A stretch of 64,000 nucleotides of DNA, from assembly GCA_023666945.1 (NCBI GenBank), contig JAMPAY010000007.1, positions 1-64,000 on the forward strand, written 5' to 3'. The position numbers were made by a program, and so were the translations under genes. The notes beneath the pieces were generated by a model. It did no database searches and was not told where the DNA came from. It saw only the letters and a program-made list of their open reading frames with translations. Every line of letters begins with the position of its first letter. Position 1 is the stretch's first letter. This DNA comes from Paludibacter sp. Its GTDB lineage: Bacteria > Bacteroidota > Bacteroidia > Bacteroidales > Paludibacteraceae. Shown here in pieces: positions 51,701 to 59,432 of the stretch.

Positions 51701-53743
51701 CTTATCGAGCCTATTCCTGATATCGTTGTTGATACACTTATTGAAAAAGAGGTCTGCGAAGGCGATTTCTTTGAATATATCAAAGGTGATGAAACTTTGC
51801 AAATACTAATCCAACGCGATACGGTTTGGCACGATACTATACGTTTTACACTGAATTACGAACACTATACACAATTGGGCGATTCTGTTTACACTTATCA
51901 AATCGCTTGCAAGAAATCTCCCGAGTTCCTGCCTGTTACGGTTAAACCCGTCGTTGTCGCAGGAAAGGCTATCGATGTCACGGAGGCTACACAAGCCTTG
52001 TTAGACGCTTTCGCAGCACAGAAGCAAGCCAACGAAGGAACACGTCTCGATGCTGAGGTTACCGATATCTATTGGCAAATTCAGCAAACAGGTAATCGCT
52101 TTACCAATCTCACGGATAATTTGTTAGATACAAGAACCGATTTAGTGGTCATGCGATATGTCATTCTTACGGAATGTGAAGACGAAATACCTTCCGAACC
52201 TATCATCTGTCAGGCGGAAGAACCGTTGAGAGAGTCAACCGATATCACGGCTATCGTTTGTCCGAATACCGAAATTCAGTCGCGTTTGCAGACAATTGTC
52301 ATTACTGCCGATACAGCATGGAACGATACTGTTTACAATTTGGTGCACGAAGAAGGTGTTCAACTGAAAGATTCTGTCTATGCTTATGCTTATCGTGTAT
52401 GGAAACAACCGCTTGTTCCGGCATGGAGCAATATAAACACTACTCTGCAGCCTCAGTCAGGGGCATCGCTCGATGTAACGGCTGTAGAGCAGGAAATCCT
52501 TACGTTAATTGCCGCAGACGCTGCTGACGATGTTATTCCGGTAGTGGCAGTTATTTGGGAGGTACAAGATGCCGAGGGCAATTGGCAAACGCTTACCGAT
52601 ACACCTGTCGCCTACGATGCTGCTGCACTTATGGTACGCTTTGGCTTGCAAACCGAAGCAACATGCTCTGTCGATATCCTCTATTCCGAAACCGAACAAG
52701 TCAAGGTTACACCGGCTGAAATCGTTGAAGCGGATTTGGTAACCGATATCATTTGTGCAGGCGATACCTATACGCCCGAACATGGCGAACCGTGTATCAT
52801 ATTGTCCGATACTGCATGGGTCGAAATCGAATATGTGGGTACGGTTGAAAACCATTATCCCTACCAAATTACGGTATTCCGTCCCGTTGAGTTACCTACA
52901 CAACTCACACTCCTCCCCGTGGCTATATGCGGACAATTCGTACAAACCAATGAGGCGGAAACTGTGTTGATGACGGCATTGGAAGCATCACTCACCAATA
53001 ACAACTCGTCCATAGAAGAATTGTGGTGGGAAATCTTCACTGACAATGCTTGGCGCACACTTGCTGACTATAATACGGCAATAAGCAGTGCTTATTCCGA
53101 AATAACATTGCGCTATGTGGTACGTACGGCATGTAACGACACTTTACTAAGCGAATCTTTCTTGGTCGAAGTACAGGCTCCAAATGCCGACAATACGCCC
53201 GATCTGGATAATATGCCGGCGGTTAGTAAGTACAACGATTGGTTGCTCATGATCAATCTCAATAAAATAAACGAAATGGGCTATTTCCCGGCAGAAGAAG
53301 ATGTGGTATGGTATCGTGTCAATGGTACACCCGATAAGTTCAACGACGAGCAAGATGATGAATTCTTGGCAACGGGATATTACTATACCATTGCAAGCCA
53401 ACTGACAGGCGACTACTATGCTCGTATCAATATCGCTGTTGGCGAAGACAACGAATGTGGCGCATCGTTGCGGACTGTAATACTCTCTTGTGCTTCTGCC
53501 GAACAGGAAATGTCAATCGCTCCCTCTATGGTCGCACCGGGCGAAACGGTGGAAATTTCCGGACTCAATCCCGAACTTACTTACGTGCTTGAGATATACA
53601 ACCTGACGGGTGTTTGTATGCAGCGTATGGAAATTACTGATGTTACCGATTACACTTTCACGGCACAAACAGTAACGGGCTATTATATGGTCAATGTAAA
53701 GAACGAAGCAAACATGCAAACTCTTAAATATATCGTAAAATAA
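48764..53743 (+). CDS. 1,659-aa tandem-repeat surface protein with T9SS tail
   Basis: After a signal peptide (M-K-K-S-I-F to T-Y-A-A) come eight repeats of about 120 residues, beginning near residues 23, 142, 260, 379, 503, 624, 747 and 865. Each has the pattern F-D-W-x-x-G, then W-Y-x-V-D, then a strand ending near F-D-C-P, then T-R-T-L-A-A-G, and closes with V-Y-I-x-L-x-T-x-x-P-I-x-I-x-A. Three further repeats of about 150 residues (about 990-1490) each contain an A-W-N-D-T or V-W-H-D-T-like segment. A final domain precedes a T9SS tail (L-E-I-Y-N-L-T-G-V, G-Y-Y-M-V-N-V). The long rod-like build suggests a surface fibre or adhesin. No enzyme motif is seen. Confidence 0.85.
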   Translation: MKKSIFLLLMSILALGTYAATGTTVDDAVDFSWTEGHLQEANTLCWYRVNLSEMPDGYDALLYLNNIDDAVATITAQPFVMLSSLSSINDAVTKKIEPGRNYAMNLSHSTINALNTKIVYVSLKTDKTLRFSAEPVEPGEKDLDCLNALEFVRTGTTVKTGNTWYTVDITDLKADPSKTLQVSVTNQGSAAATVTAGISFDCPSTATTDLTRTLAAGETRTKIIDRALFDMVAVDLLYVQVLTSQPLHITATVVEAPIQHLPEISGEIDFQLEKQYTQSVGEQWYKVNAKELREAGKIAELTLSNMGTANASITADVAFSNPATSLMTRTITLSKGAVLVRDLARNLLESVAGDYVWIRLSTTAEITFSARLKTRTEGTACMAARAFDWENGDWQTGGTTVWYAVDITEAKSADNVGKDIMLTVENLSQKATTLAVQLAFDCPYTGTTDATRTLAAGAKQSKRIERGLYSNLLADIVYVGLSTEQNIRITATLVDAEDTDWSKDCVLDNAVLFDWEKGNDQAANTAVWYKVDLTPIFDKADTVPEITVTNLGAVGALIAGELAFDCPASEPTTQRSIEIVAGGSYVKTPARNLIETLAENVVYIRVETTQPIHIQASLKKENEGLNCLNAIDFDWVNGNTHPADKTLWYKIDLTNVKNTPGQAVRVGIQNKNGIAGGINANIYFDCGDDVAYSYSMTLGANARKETDLGRALIMNLNTDVIYIELTSEQTDSLYAIIYEDVLIEPIEACADALPVEYNIDIEQPQGEQWYYVDINYLQKFTGGDATLTITNKEETSSQLTAQVAWACPVTEQMLDRTLTLGAGAVYSKVITRTLIEGVANDTAWICITASSPVTFRIDISDERGESCSAPILFDWVNGNIHPADATLWYKVELDTLKNESEDNLHDFRLNVQNLMDAAISASAEIYFDCLDDPTADLAYDFTANELKYRDIDRDLLETFGWAPLLIKFSSTGDVHLYAELIEPIPDIVVDTLIEKEVCEGDFFEYIKGDETLQILIQRDTVWHDTIRFTLNYEHYTQLGDSVYTYQIACKKSPEFLPVTVKPVVVAGKAIDVTEATQALLDAFAAQKQANEGTRLDAEVTDIYWQIQQTGNRFTNLTDNLLDTRTDLVVMRYVILTECEDEIPSEPIICQAEEPLRESTDITAIVCPNTEIQSRLQTIVITADTAWNDTVYNLVHEEGVQLKDSVYAYAYRVWKQPLVPAWSNINTTLQPQSGASLDVTAVEQEILTLIAADAADDVIPVVAVIWEVQDAEGNWQTLTDTPVAYDAAALMVRFGLQTEATCSVDILYSETEQVKVTPAEIVEADLVTDIICAGDTYTPEHGEPCIILSDTAWVEIEYVGTVENHYPYQITVFRPVELPTQLTLLPVAICGQFVQTNEAETVLMTALEASLTNNNSSIEELWWEIFTDNAWRTLADYNTAISSAYSEITLRYVVRTACNDTLLSESFLVEVQAPNADNTPDLDNMPAVSKYNDWLLMINLNKINEMGYFPAEEDVVWYRVNGTPDKFNDEQDDEFLATGYYYTIASQLTGDYYARINIAVGEDNECGASLRTVILSCASAEQEMSIAPSMVAPGETVEISGLNPELTYVLEIYNLTGVCMQRMEITDVTDYTFTAQTVTGYYMVNVKNEANMQTLKYIVK

Positions 53744-53758
53744 AAAGGAGGAATCAAT

Positions 53759-55099
53759 ATGAAAACAGTTTTTAGAACATCTCTGACCTTTATGGCTATG
53801 TTTATGCTCTCCTCCTTTGCGATGGCGGAGCAGAATGGGGCTGACAAACCATTGCCCAATGTGGGCGATACGGTACGTATCATCGAGGGGAAAACAGTTT
53901 ACCTTACGGGCGAAAAACCCAGTACATGGGTCTATTCACGTATGCATACTGTGCAGCAGGTTGGTTCCAAACGATTCCCTAATGGTATCCTTATCAAGGG
54001 TATCTATTCTTGGATTGCCCCCGAATTTTTGGAATACAATGTACCTTTCTTACCTACGGATACGGTAGTAAATGAACAAGTTGTAGAAAACATCGAAGCG
54101 AAACCTGTCGAACCTACAGATACGGTTGCAGGAGGTTCCAAACAACACGTTAAAGCGGAAGAACCCATATTCATTCCCCAAGATACGTTGCCTTCCAAAC
54201 CTTTGCAGGAATTGGAAACACCCCAAGGAGGATATGTGTATGAGTATCCTGAAGAAACAAACAAAAAACCGGTCGCTCATGCCATTTACAACCGACTCAG
54301 TGAGTACGACCGTTTCACTATCGGACTGCGTGGAGGTGCTGCATCATTGATGCATCAAACCGATGCAATGGGAAATTGGCGTACCGGATTCGATGGATTG
54401 CTCGATTTGCAATATGCACACTATTTCGGTAAGCGTAAATGGGATAGCAAAGTCAATCTTGGTGTCATTACGGGGCTTTCCATCGGTTGGGCACAATCAG
54501 GCTTGCGTTCCGCTGTCGATACTACCTATACAGTCGGTACATCCGATGGCAATATCGACTATACTGTCAGTGCTGAAAATGTACAGGAAAACGACGGACA
54601 GTTGCAATTGGAAATCCCTATTATGTTCAGTCTGATTACCGAGAAAGGATTCTTCTTCAATGTCGGTCCTAAATTGGTGGTGCCTGTCTATACCCACTAC
54701 AAACAGAATATCTCTAACCCCGATATCAATGCCTATTTCCAAGAAGAAGGTGTCAATGTTAGCAACGAAGTGATTACGGGTTTGGTGCAAGACAACCAAA
54801 TGAAGACCAAAGGCAAGTGGAATAGCAGTAAAATCAATGTCATGCTGACGGCTGAATTGGGCTACGAATGGTTGCTCAATAACGGACATTCCATAGGTTT
54901 GGGTGCGTATGCTAACTATTCGGTATATAACCTCTATAAGAATAATACCGATAATAAGAGCCTCATTAATGTATCCGCACCTTCAGCATCTGCACCGGCC
55001 GATGTCAATGTCTTTTCGGCTACCGATACCTATGCTAACGGATTGGGATATTTCGATTGTGGTTTGAAGTTTACGTATAATTTCAATTTCTATAAATAA
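53759..55099 (+). CDS. Outer-membrane barrel with SH3-like N-terminal domain
   Basis: The 446-aa protein has a signal peptide (M-K-T-V-F-R, cleavage near A-M-A-E). Residues about 30-95 look like an SH3-like module (N-V-G-D-T-V-R-I-I, T-V-Q-Q-V-G, P-N-G-I-L-I-K-G-I-Y-S-W-I). A Pro/Glu/Thr-rich linker follows (about 100-165), then a beta-barrel from about 180 to the end, closing F-N-F-Y-K. The linker-and-barrel build resembles outer-membrane proteins that also hold a periplasmic or peptidoglycan-bound domain. It is the last gene of the operon, 15 bases after the repeat protein, and is the natural candidate for an anchor or assembly platform for the secreted proteins. Confidence 0.8.
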   Translation: MKTVFRTSLTFMAMFMLSSFAMAEQNGADKPLPNVGDTVRIIEGKTVYLTGEKPSTWVYSRMHTVQQVGSKRFPNGILIKGIYSWIAPEFLEYNVPFLPTDTVVNEQVVENIEAKPVEPTDTVAGGSKQHVKAEEPIFIPQDTLPSKPLQELETPQGGYVYEYPEETNKKPVAHAIYNRLSEYDRFTIGLRGGAASLMHQTDAMGNWRTGFDGLLDLQYAHYFGKRKWDSKVNLGVITGLSIGWAQSGLRSAVDTTYTVGTSDGNIDYTVSAENVQENDGQLQLEIPIMFSLITEKGFFFNVGPKLVVPVYTHYKQNISNPDINAYFQEEGVNVSNEVITGLVQDNQMKTKGKWNSSKINVMLTAELGYEWLLNNGHSIGLGAYANYSVYNLYKNNTDNKSLINVSAPSASAPADVNVFSATDTYANGLGYFDCGLKFTYNFNFYK

Positions 55100-55147
55100 T
55101 CTTTTCGTATGTTGCTATAGAGCGGCAAAGAAAAATTTTAATGCAGC

Positions 55148-55185
55148 GGAGTGCATCAATTTTTTCCATTGATGCACTCCTTTGT
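55148..55185 (+). terminator. Terminator of the T9SS repeat-protein operon
   Basis: GGAGTGCATCAA / TTGATGCACTCC, 12-bp stem, 9-base loop, followed by TTTG. It closes the six-gene unit. Confidence 0.85.
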
Positions 55186-55334
55186 ATATACCAAAGTCAA
55201 TTCGTATCATACCTGCTATACGATTGAAAAACGACACGTTTACGACCTCTTAAAAGTTACACATTGTCAAGTGCTAAATTTTTTGTTTCTCTACTGCCTG
55301 ACTGTGTTTGTATCATTGCGGAATGTTTGAAATG

Positions 55335-55364
55335 TTGCGAAGACGGAAAAAATGCGTATCTTTG
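55335..55364 (+). promoter_or_regulatory. Promoter of the DUF4105 fusion operon
   Basis: TTG (55335-55337), 19 bp, TATCTTTG (55357-55364), 48 bases before ATG 55413. It rules out the longer frame starting at 55308. Confidence 0.8.
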
Positions 55365-55412
55365 CACTCTGAAAACGGAACGAATGTATCTTCTTCTCAC
55401 GAATATGCCCTT

Positions 55413-58118
55413 ATGCGTAAACTGATTGTTGCACTGTTGCTCCTATGTGGTTGCTTTTGTACGACTTATGCCACTGCTTCCGAATATACTCTCTCCGACG
55501 ATGCCGTAGTGAGTCTGCTTACGTGTTCTCCGGGCGAAGAACTGTGGTCTAAATACGGCCACGCTGCAATACGTATTCGCGATGCTCGAAACAATGTCGA
55601 TTGGGTCTTTAATTATGGAGTTTTCAATTTCAATACCGACCATTTCTATGCACGTTTCATTAAAGGTGAAACCGATTACCAACTCGGTTTGGAGTCTATG
55701 GAATGGTTTGTTGCGGGCAATGCTGCTATCGGGCGGAAAACCTACGAACAAGTGCTTAATCTTACCGCAGCGCAAAAACAAGACATCACAGATGCACTCT
55801 TGCGCAACTATCGTCCCGAAAATCGTTTCTATCGTTACAACTTTGTCTTCGATAATTGTGCCACACGTCCCTATCGCTTGTTAGATGCCGCATTATCCGA
55901 GTCTTTCCGTACGCCGAATTTCGATAACCGTAAAGATACCTACCGACATCTCATAGAGCATTATTCCGGACGCTATACTTGGGGCGCTTTTGGTATTAAT
56001 CTTATTTTTGGCAAGGGAGCCGACCGATTGATGACGCCGGCAGAACGTCTTTTCTTACCGGAACAACTCATGGATTTCGTCTCTGAGGCAACATTCTCTA
56101 ATGGCGATGCTTTGTGTGTACTTAATGAGGCGCAACCTTTTGTAATTGATAATGGATCATGGTGGACTTCTCCGCAGTGGGTGGTGATCTTGGTGGTATT
56201 GCTCATTCTGGGAATTACCTATGGAGATATGCGTCGCAATCGTATTTCATGGTGGCTGGATGCACTTTTGTTTCTGCTATATGCAATATTAGGAATCATT
56301 TGTTGTTACCTGACTTTCTTCTCTTTGCATCCGTTGGTCGGACGCAATTGGAATATATTGTTCTTGTCGCCGATAATGTTTATCCCTTTTGCACTGATTC
56401 TTTTTCCCAAGGGAAGAACATGGCTTTTGCAGAGTAGTCTGTTGGTGTGTCTCTATTTCTATATTGCCTTGCTCTTGCGCTTGTGTTGTGGGCAACAACT
56501 GCATGCTTTTTTGTGGGTCATAGTGGCACATCTCATACATATCCGTTGTTGCTGGTATCGAGAAGTGCTGGTTATAGGTATGCCGTTGCGCAAAAAAGAA
56601 ACAACAAAAGGAACTGCAAAGAAAAAACTCTCTTCTCGCTCTTTGCTATTGTTTGGATGTGTATTGTTGTCTTTACCGTTATGTGCCGCATCACCACGCT
56701 TGACGGTCGTTGTGTGTGTCGACGGACTCAATCAGCAGTGTCTTGATGAATTACGCGATTATTGGCAACCGGGAGGAATACGCACGCTTAACGAAGAAGG
56801 ACACAAAGCGGAGGTGACATTCCCGCAGTTAGTCTATGGAGGTGCTGAAACATTGGCAACGCTATGTACAGGACAATTACCTTGTACTCATGGAGTGTCG
56901 GCAGATACGTGGTTCTCACGAACCGACAGAAAAGTGCATCCTATTTTCGAAGATAACGAGGCGGTGGGTATAGGAACCGACATACGTATTTCACCCCGAA
57001 ACTTGTTGACGCCTACCATCACCGATGAGTTTCGCATGCGCTATCCCTCTGCACGTTCCAAGGTCTACGCCGTTGCGCTGCACCCGGAAGCAGCAGTCGT
57101 GTTGGCGGGGCACTCTGCTAATGCGGTCGCTTGGCTCGATGCAAAAGAACAACGTTGGGTATCTTCCGGTTTCTATGCCGAAGGATTACCTTCTGCGGCA
57201 GACCGAATGAATGTCAACGGACGTATCGCACAGATAGCGGAAAGAGAGTGGGTGCCACGAATGGATATCAATACATATATGCACCCAACCGAGGATGAAA
57301 TTCGCCATAAGGGATTCCACTATCAGAGTGCAAAAGTGTTGCCGAATACACCGGTTGCCAACGAGTTGGTGGTAGAGTTAGCTCTTGCATTGCAGGAAGA
57401 ACAACGATTAGGCACAGATATACAACCCGATATGCTCTTGTTGCAATTAACAGTCGTCTCTCCTTCTGCTACGTCGGATGTATTGCGTAGTGCCGAACAA
57501 GAAGATATGTACTTGAGCCTGAATCAAAACTTGGGGTTCTTGATGGAACAGTTGACAAAACGTTTGGGTAAAGATAATTTCCGAATGGTCTTGTTCGGAA
57601 AACCCGTTCACGGACAAGGAATCGATGTTTTCGATCAAGCAGGATTAACGGTACACCGGTTTAATGTTGATCGGGCTGCTGCGCTCATCAATACCTATCT
57701 GATGGCTATGTACGGGCACGAACGATGGATCGATGGAGGCTATCTTCATTCTATCTATCTTAATCGGACACTTATCGAACAAAAGAAAATTTCACTTACT
57801 GAGTTGCAAAGACAAGTGAGCGGTTTCCTTTTGGAGTTTGAAGGTGTAGAGGCGGCATGCCCCGTTACCGAGGTTCCATTGTTGCAGGGCGAATACGGAA
57901 TATCACTATTGCGTAATACCTGGAATAAACGAACTTTTGGTGATGTAGTCTTCTCGTTGCAACCGTTGTGGTTGGTAGGAGAGGATAGAGCGAAATCACA
58001 AACTTATATGGTCGAACGATGTCCCGTTGTTCCATTCATGTTGTGGACTGCCGGACAAGTAACGTTACCTCCTGCGTCCTTGCAGGCTACGCAGGTGAAA
58101 CAATATATACTCCAATAA
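55413..58118 (+). CDS. DUF4105 membrane protein fused to a degenerate alkaline-phosphatase domain
   Basis: The 901-aa protein has a signal peptide (residues 1-22), a periplasmic DUF4105 (Lnb-N-like) domain (about 24-245, with H50 in K-Y-G-H-A-A and C149 in D-N-C-A-T-R), and five membrane segments (about 256-383). A lysine-rich loop (393-406) leads to a sixth hydrophobic segment that looks like a second signal peptide (407-426, ending C-A-A-S). A domain of the type I phosphodiesterase/alkaline phosphatase superfamily follows (429-901). D437 and the T480/T483 region are present, but the usual metal-binding D-x-x-x-H and A-D-H-G motifs are not (V-S-P-S-A-T at 682-687, F-G-K-P-V-H-G at 728-734). 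It looks like a fusion of two usually separate neighbouring genes. Positive-inside loops predict both domains in the periplasm. Confidence 0.85.
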   Translation: MRKLIVALLLLCGCFCTTYATASEYTLSDDAVVSLLTCSPGEELWSKYGHAAIRIRDARNNVDWVFNYGVFNFNTDHFYARFIKGETDYQLGLESMEWFVAGNAAIGRKTYEQVLNLTAAQKQDITDALLRNYRPENRFYRYNFVFDNCATRPYRLLDAALSESFRTPNFDNRKDTYRHLIEHYSGRYTWGAFGINLIFGKGADRLMTPAERLFLPEQLMDFVSEATFSNGDALCVLNEAQPFVIDNGSWWTSPQWVVILVVLLILGITYGDMRRNRISWWLDALLFLLYAILGIICCYLTFFSLHPLVGRNWNILFLSPIMFIPFALILFPKGRTWLLQSSLLVCLYFYIALLLRLCCGQQLHAFLWVIVAHLIHIRCCWYREVLVIGMPLRKKETTKGTAKKKLSSRSLLLFGCVLLSLPLCAASPRLTVVVCVDGLNQQCLDELRDYWQPGGIRTLNEEGHKAEVTFPQLVYGGAETLATLCTGQLPCTHGVSADTWFSRTDRKVHPIFEDNEAVGIGTDIRISPRNLLTPTITDEFRMRYPSARSKVYAVALHPEAAVVLAGHSANAVAWLDAKEQRWVSSGFYAEGLPSAADRMNVNGRIAQIAEREWVPRMDINTYMHPTEDEIRHKGFHYQSAKVLPNTPVANELVVELALALQEEQRLGTDIQPDMLLLQLTVVSPSATSDVLRSAEQEDMYLSLNQNLGFLMEQLTKRLGKDNFRMVLFGKPVHGQGIDVFDQAGLTVHRFNVDRAAALINTYLMAMYGHERWIDGGYLHSIYLNRTLIEQKKISLTELQRQVSGFLLEFEGVEAACPVTEVPLLQGEYGISLLRNTWNKRTFGDVVFSLQPLWLVGEDRAKSQTYMVERCPVVPFMLWTAGQVTLPPASLQATQVKQYILQ

Positions 58119-58147
58119 TAATCAGCTAAACAGATAATAATAGATAT

Positions 58148-58573
58148 ATGGAATTTTACGAATGCAAAGTGAAGTACCAACGTGAAGTTGGCGATGGAAA
58201 AGTACAGAAAACAAGCGATACTTATCTCATAGAAGGAGTCTCTTTCGGTGATGCGGAAACACGCACGTTAGAGGAAGTGAAACCATTCATATTGCCGGGG
58301 CAGGAAGTCGAAATGAAAAGCATCCGCAAGGTAAGTATCAACGAGTTGTTACCCAATGAGAACGGACACTATTGGTTCAAGGCAAAGGTTAATCTTATTA
58401 CCGTTGACGAAAATCAAGGAAAAGAGAAAAAGGTGACTACCACCATTCTTGTGCAGGATGTCGATATGGAGTCTGCTTATAAAGCGGTCGACACGCTTAT
58501 GAAGAATTCTATTACTGACTATTCTATCACCAATATACAAGAGACGACTATTGTCGATGTTCTGAGAATATAA
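58148..58573 (+). CDS. DUF4494 family protein
   Basis: The 141-aa soluble protein has the DUF4494 pattern common in Bacteroidales: M-E-F-Y-E-C-K-V-K-Y, T-Y-L-I-E-G-V-S-F-G-D-A-E, Y-W-F-K-A-K-V-N-L-I and the end I-V-D-V-L-R-I. Its function is unknown. It lies between the phosphatase-domain gene and yggS with gaps of 29 and 12 bases, so the three are one operon. It is likely a small alpha/beta cytoplasmic protein. Confidence 0.9.
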   Translation: MEFYECKVKYQREVGDGKVQKTSDTYLIEGVSFGDAETRTLEEVKPFILPGQEVEMKSIRKVSINELLPNENGHYWFKAKVNLITVDENQGKEKKVTTTILVQDVDMESAYKAVDTLMKNSITDYSITNIQETTIVDVLRI

Positions 58574-58585
58574 TACAATCATACG

Positions 58586-59332
58586 ATGGCAGACAGTTTC
58601 TTACAGATAGGTCTTGCTACCGATAGGGGAACTTCGGAACAAGGTTGTTCTATTGCATCCTCGTTGGCTGATTTGCACAATCGGTTGCCCAATGGGGTAC
58701 AACTGCTTTGTGTGAGTAAGTATTATCCTGAAGAAGCGGTGTTGGAAGCCTATAGGGCTGGCGAACGTAAGTTTGGTGAAAGTCGTGTACAGGAGTTATG
58801 TCGTAAGTATGAAACTCTTCCCAAAGATATTCAGTGGCATTTTATCGGGCATCTGCAAACCAATAAGATACGTACTCTGCTGCCAATGGTCAGTCTTATT
58901 CATGGAGTCGATTCTTGGCGATTGCTCACGGCTATCAACACTGAGGCGGAGCGGTTGGAACAGTTTCGTAATACGGAAAAACGAGTGAATGTTTTATTGG
59001 AAATAAAGGTGGCATGTGAGACTACCAAATACGGTTTCTCACCGGAAACCTTGTTAGAGATGTTCCGAACTATGCCATGGCAGCAATTACAACATATCAA
59101 TATCTGTGGACTGATGGGAATGGCAAGTCATACAGACAATGTTGAGCGTGTGCGAGAAGAGTTTGCCATGTTGCATAGACTCTTCGTGCAAATACGCAAT
59201 ACGTGGTTCTCTTCCTATCAAAATCATTTCAATACCTTGTCTATGGGGATGACCGACGATTGGCATATCGCAGTCACCGAAGGATCTACTCTTGTGCGTA
59301 TCGGAAGCGGTATCTTCGGAAATCGCGGATAG
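58586..59332 (+). CDS. yggS: YggS family pyridoxal phosphate homeostasis protein
   Basis: This 248-aa TIM-barrel protein binds PLP without known catalysis and maintains PLP and amino-acid homeostasis. The PLP-lysine lies in L-L-C-V-S-K (Lys45). Other landmarks are F-G-E-S-R-V-Q-E, W-H-F-I-G-H-L-Q-T-N-K, H-G-V-D-S, C-G-L-M-G-M-A, S-M-G-M-T-D-D and R-I-G-S-G-I-F-G. The first 25 residues are an unusual N-terminal extension compared with E. coli YggS, so the start could be a few codons later. It ends the DUF4105-DUF4494-yggS unit. Confidence 0.93.
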   Translation: MADSFLQIGLATDRGTSEQGCSIASSLADLHNRLPNGVQLLCVSKYYPEEAVLEAYRAGERKFGESRVQELCRKYETLPKDIQWHFIGHLQTNKIRTLLPMVSLIHGVDSWRLLTAINTEAERLEQFRNTEKRVNVLLEIKVACETTKYGFSPETLLEMFRTMPWQQLQHINICGLMGMASHTDNVERVREEFAMLHRLFVQIRNTWFSSYQNHFNTLSMGMTDDWHIAVTEGSTLVRIGSGIFGNRG

Positions 59333-59382
59333 ACCGTTATACAGGCATGGGACAGAGTGTCTTGTCGCTTTCCTTATTTCTC

Positions 59383-59413
59383 TTGTGTAGTCCCGAAAAA
59401 TGTTGTACTTTTG
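59383..59413 (+). promoter_or_regulatory. Promoter of the TonB receptor gene
   Basis: TTG (59383-59385), 20 bp, TACTTTTG (59406-59413), 19 bases before ATG 59433. The longer frame from ATG 59400 starts inside this promoter and is rejected. Confidence 0.85.
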
Positions 59414-59432
59414 TTCTTTGTACGTGAAAATC

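Larger units (their letters stand above)
55100..55412. other. Intergenic region after the operon
   Basis: The 313 bp hold the operon terminator, about 150 bp in which I see nothing, and the promoter of the DUF4105 fusion gene with its leader. The reading frame extending upstream from ATG 55413 crosses that promoter. Confidence 0.7.

Noticed and set aside
59400..59432. N-terminal extension of the TonB receptor
   Set aside because: The ATG at 59400 lies in the promoter spacer, and ATG 59433 gives a proper signal peptide.
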